A DNA stretch of 64,000 bases from positions 1 through 64,000 of the forward strand of contig VGZY01000003.1 of NCBI GenBank assembly GCA_016872355.1. Reading direction: 5' to 3'. The position numbers and the translations under genes are program-made. Origin of the DNA: SAR202 cluster bacterium. GTDB taxonomy: Bacteria > Chloroflexota > Dehalococcoidia > Lucifugimonadales > VGZY01. Below the pieces are notes generated by a model. The model was not told where the DNA came from, searched no databases, and saw nothing but the letters and a program-made list of their open reading frames with translations. This document shows, one piece after another, positions 62,700 through 64,000 of the stretch. Each line of letters begins with the position of its first letter. Position 1 is the stretch's first letter.

Positions 62700-64000
62700 T
62701 TACCCCAACCTCTCCAGCGTCTCCTTCACGCGCGCCCGCCGGTCCTCCATCGTTGCCAGGCGTTCACGCTCCCTTTCGATCACATCTTCCGGCGCTTTGG
62801 ACGTGAACTCCGGATTATTGAGCCTGGCCGACAGGCCGGCAGAGAGCTTGTCCAGTTGCTCCAACTCCTTCAGCAAGCGCTGTATCTCCTTCGCGATGTC
62901 CACGAGTCCGCCGAGCGGTATCGTAACCGTGCCCTTCGGCAGGACAAGGACTACGCTGTCCTTCGTCGACGGGGCCGCGCCATCGACCGTGCGGACCGGG
63001 TCCGATGTCGCCAGCGTCTTTATCGCGTCAGCCTCTGCCTCGATGACCTGCCGAAGGTCCGGCGCGGCCACAATGGCCTCGACGGGCTGGGTCTGCTGGA
63101 TGCGGAACTCTGCCCGGAGGTTGCGTATCGCGCGGACAAGGTCGATGATCGCCCCGATCTCCGCCTCAGCCCTGTCGTCGAGAAGCGACGTGTCCGCGAT
63201 CGGGTACTCCGCCACCATCAGGAGCTCCGGCTTTTCGAAGCTGCGCGGCATGTACGTGACGACGCTCTGCCACACCTCCTCAGTGATGAACGGCATAAAC
63301 GGGTGGAGCAGGCGGAGAATCTTTTCCAGCACGTAGGCCAGGAAGGGCAGGGGGGCGTTGTCCCCGGCGCGCAGGCGCACCTTGGACATCTCAAGGTACC
63401 AGTCGCAGTACTCGCTCCACATGAAGTCGTACAGCTCGCGCTGCGCCTCGCCGAACTGGAACTCCGCCATGCACTTCTCGACCTGCAGGGTCACGCGGTT
63501 CAGGCGGCTCATGATCCAGCGGTCTTCCAGGTGCGACGGCGTGGGAGGCCACTGCCAGTTGTCCGGCGAGCCGCCCTTCTCCAGGTTGGTCATGACGTAG
63601 CGCGATGCGTTCCAGAGCTTGTTAGCGAAGTTGCGGCTGGACTCGATCTTCGACTCGTTGAGGCGCATGTTGTTGCCCGGCGAGTTGCCCGTCGTGAGCG
63701 CGAACCGCAGGGCGTCCGCGCCGTAAAGGTCGATGATCTCCAGCGGGTCGTGGGCGTTGCCCTTTGACTTGCTCATCTTCGCGCCTTCGGGGTCCAGCAC
63801 CAGGCCGTGCAGGTAGATCGTCCGGAACGGGATGTCGCCGGCGTTCTCGATGCCCATCATCATCATTCGGGCGACCCAGAAAAAGAGGATGTCCCATCCC
63901 GTCTCCATGACCGTGGATGGGTAGAAGTACTTCAGGTCGTCTGTCTTCTCCGGCCAGCCAAGCGTCGAGTGCGGCCACAGGGCGGAGCTGAACCAGGTGT
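62700..64000 (-). CDS. valS: Valyl-tRNA synthetase, C-terminal part (runs off the window)
   Basis: The last ~430 residues of ValS; the 5' part lies beyond the window edge. Visible are TLGWPEKTDDLKYFYPSTV and METGWDILFFWVARMMMMG of the class I catalytic core. The KMSKS loop is EGAKMSKSKGNAHDP, and the anticodon-binding helical domain (PFMPFITEEVWQ) follows. The C-terminal coiled coil includes KEIQRLLKELEQLDKLSAGLSARLNNPEFTSKAPEDVIERERERL. It charges tRNA-Val; the coiled coil binds the tRNA elbow. The end at 62700 is normal. Confidence 0.96.
   Translation of the reverse strand, partial: TWFSSALWPHSTLGWPEKTDDLKYFYPSTVMETGWDILFFWVARMMMMGIENAGDIPFRTIYLHGLVLDPEGAKMSKSKGNAHDPLEIIDLYGADALRFALTTGNSPGNNMRLNESKIESSRNFANKLWNASRYVMTNLEKGGSPDNWQWPPTPSHLEDRWIMSRLNRVTLQVEKCMAEFQFGEAQRELYDFMWSEYCDWYLEMSKVRLRAGDNAPLPFLAYVLEKILRLLHPFMPFITEEVWQSVVTYMPRSFEKPELLMVAEYPIADTSLLDDRAEAEIGAIIDLVRAIRNLRAEFRIQQTQPVEAIVAAPDLRQVIEAEADAIKTLATSDPVRTVDGAAPSTKDSVVLVLPKGTVTIPLGGLVDIAKEIQRLLKELEQLDKLSAGLSARLNNPEFTSKAPEDVIERERERLATMEDRRARVKETLERLG

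Noticed and set aside
62646-63767. 373-codon plus-strand frame opposite valS
   Set aside because: ValS on the other strand is unmistakable; this is its antisense.

Overview
The window looks like a chromosome fragment of an aerobic member of the Chloroflexota, probably close to the SAR202/Dehalococcoidia lineages. This is inferred from gene content: a split alternative complex III operon, two DUF58-DUF4129 modules, a DUF5808 protein, an AAA/LuxR giant regulator and an OppC-type permease with a long extracytoplasmic insert. Coding density is high, GC is moderately high, and most genes have recognisable Shine-Dalgarno sites. No CRISPR array, rRNA or complete insertion sequence is visible.

Layout. 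1-1.5 kb: a transposase 5' end, tRNA-Asn, a decayed toxin-antitoxin locus and a DUF5655 protein. 1.5-5.8 kb (minus): DUF4129 membrane protein, DUF58 protein, a stomatin-like protein and an arrestin-like protein. 5.8-9 kb: a 1007-residue ATPase/LuxR regulator whose zinc-ribbon start is cut by an in-frame TGA. 9.1-9.8 and 15.3-16 kb: two Phd/VapC-type modules. 10-15.3 kb: a catabolic block (zinc alcohol dehydrogenase, FAH hydrolase, SDR, SMP-30 lactonase, DUF4432 epimerase-like protein). 16-19.2 kb: nuclease lipoprotein, CPA2 antiporter, tRNA-Gln, DUF5808. 19.4-23.2 kb: MoxR, DUF58, DUF4129, a second copy of the first module. 23.2-27.2 kb: class III aminotransferase, threonine synthase-like protein, exported alpha/beta hydrolase. 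27.3-32.5 kb: four tandem paralogues of an unrecognised family, translationally coupled to a thiolase, with a beta-hydroxyacid dehydrogenase upstream. 32.7-41 kb: the alternative complex III operon, from a TTGACA promoter to a strong terminator. 41-44.5 kb: a frameshifted SGNH hydrolase facing a carbamoyltransferase/SxtJ-like/DUF5989 cluster. 44.5-47.5 kb: DtxR regulator, membrane protein, Gfo/Idh/MocA dehydrogenase. 47.6-51.4 kb: oligopeptide-type ABC genes. 51.4-53.1 kb: amidohydrolase and a small protein. 53.1-56 kb: sulfate assimilation (cysH, fused sat-cysC) behind a cysteine-codon leader. 56-64 kb: prs, secA, a frameshifted polX, an unknown gene and the 3' part of valS.

How the genes work together. 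The respiratory operon would carry electrons from quinol through Fe-S and haem subunits to a downstream acceptor not in this window. cysH and sat-cysC convert sulfate to sulfite, and the leader suggests control by cysteine supply. The two DUF58 modules probably act at the membrane, one with its MoxR chaperone and one with a stomatin-like scaffold.

The most unusual items are: (1) a polycysteine leader ORF, apparently leaderless, followed by alternative RNA stems and a terminator before cysH; (2) the four-gene array of an unrecognised soluble family coupled to a thiolase; (3) a TGA exactly where a zinc-ribbon cysteine is expected; (4) a toxin start fused in frame to its antitoxin; (5) two DUF58 genes whose conserved N-terminal coding begins without ATG/GTG/TTG; (6) an ActB with a lost Fe-S cysteine and a PolX with a changed catalytic Asp.
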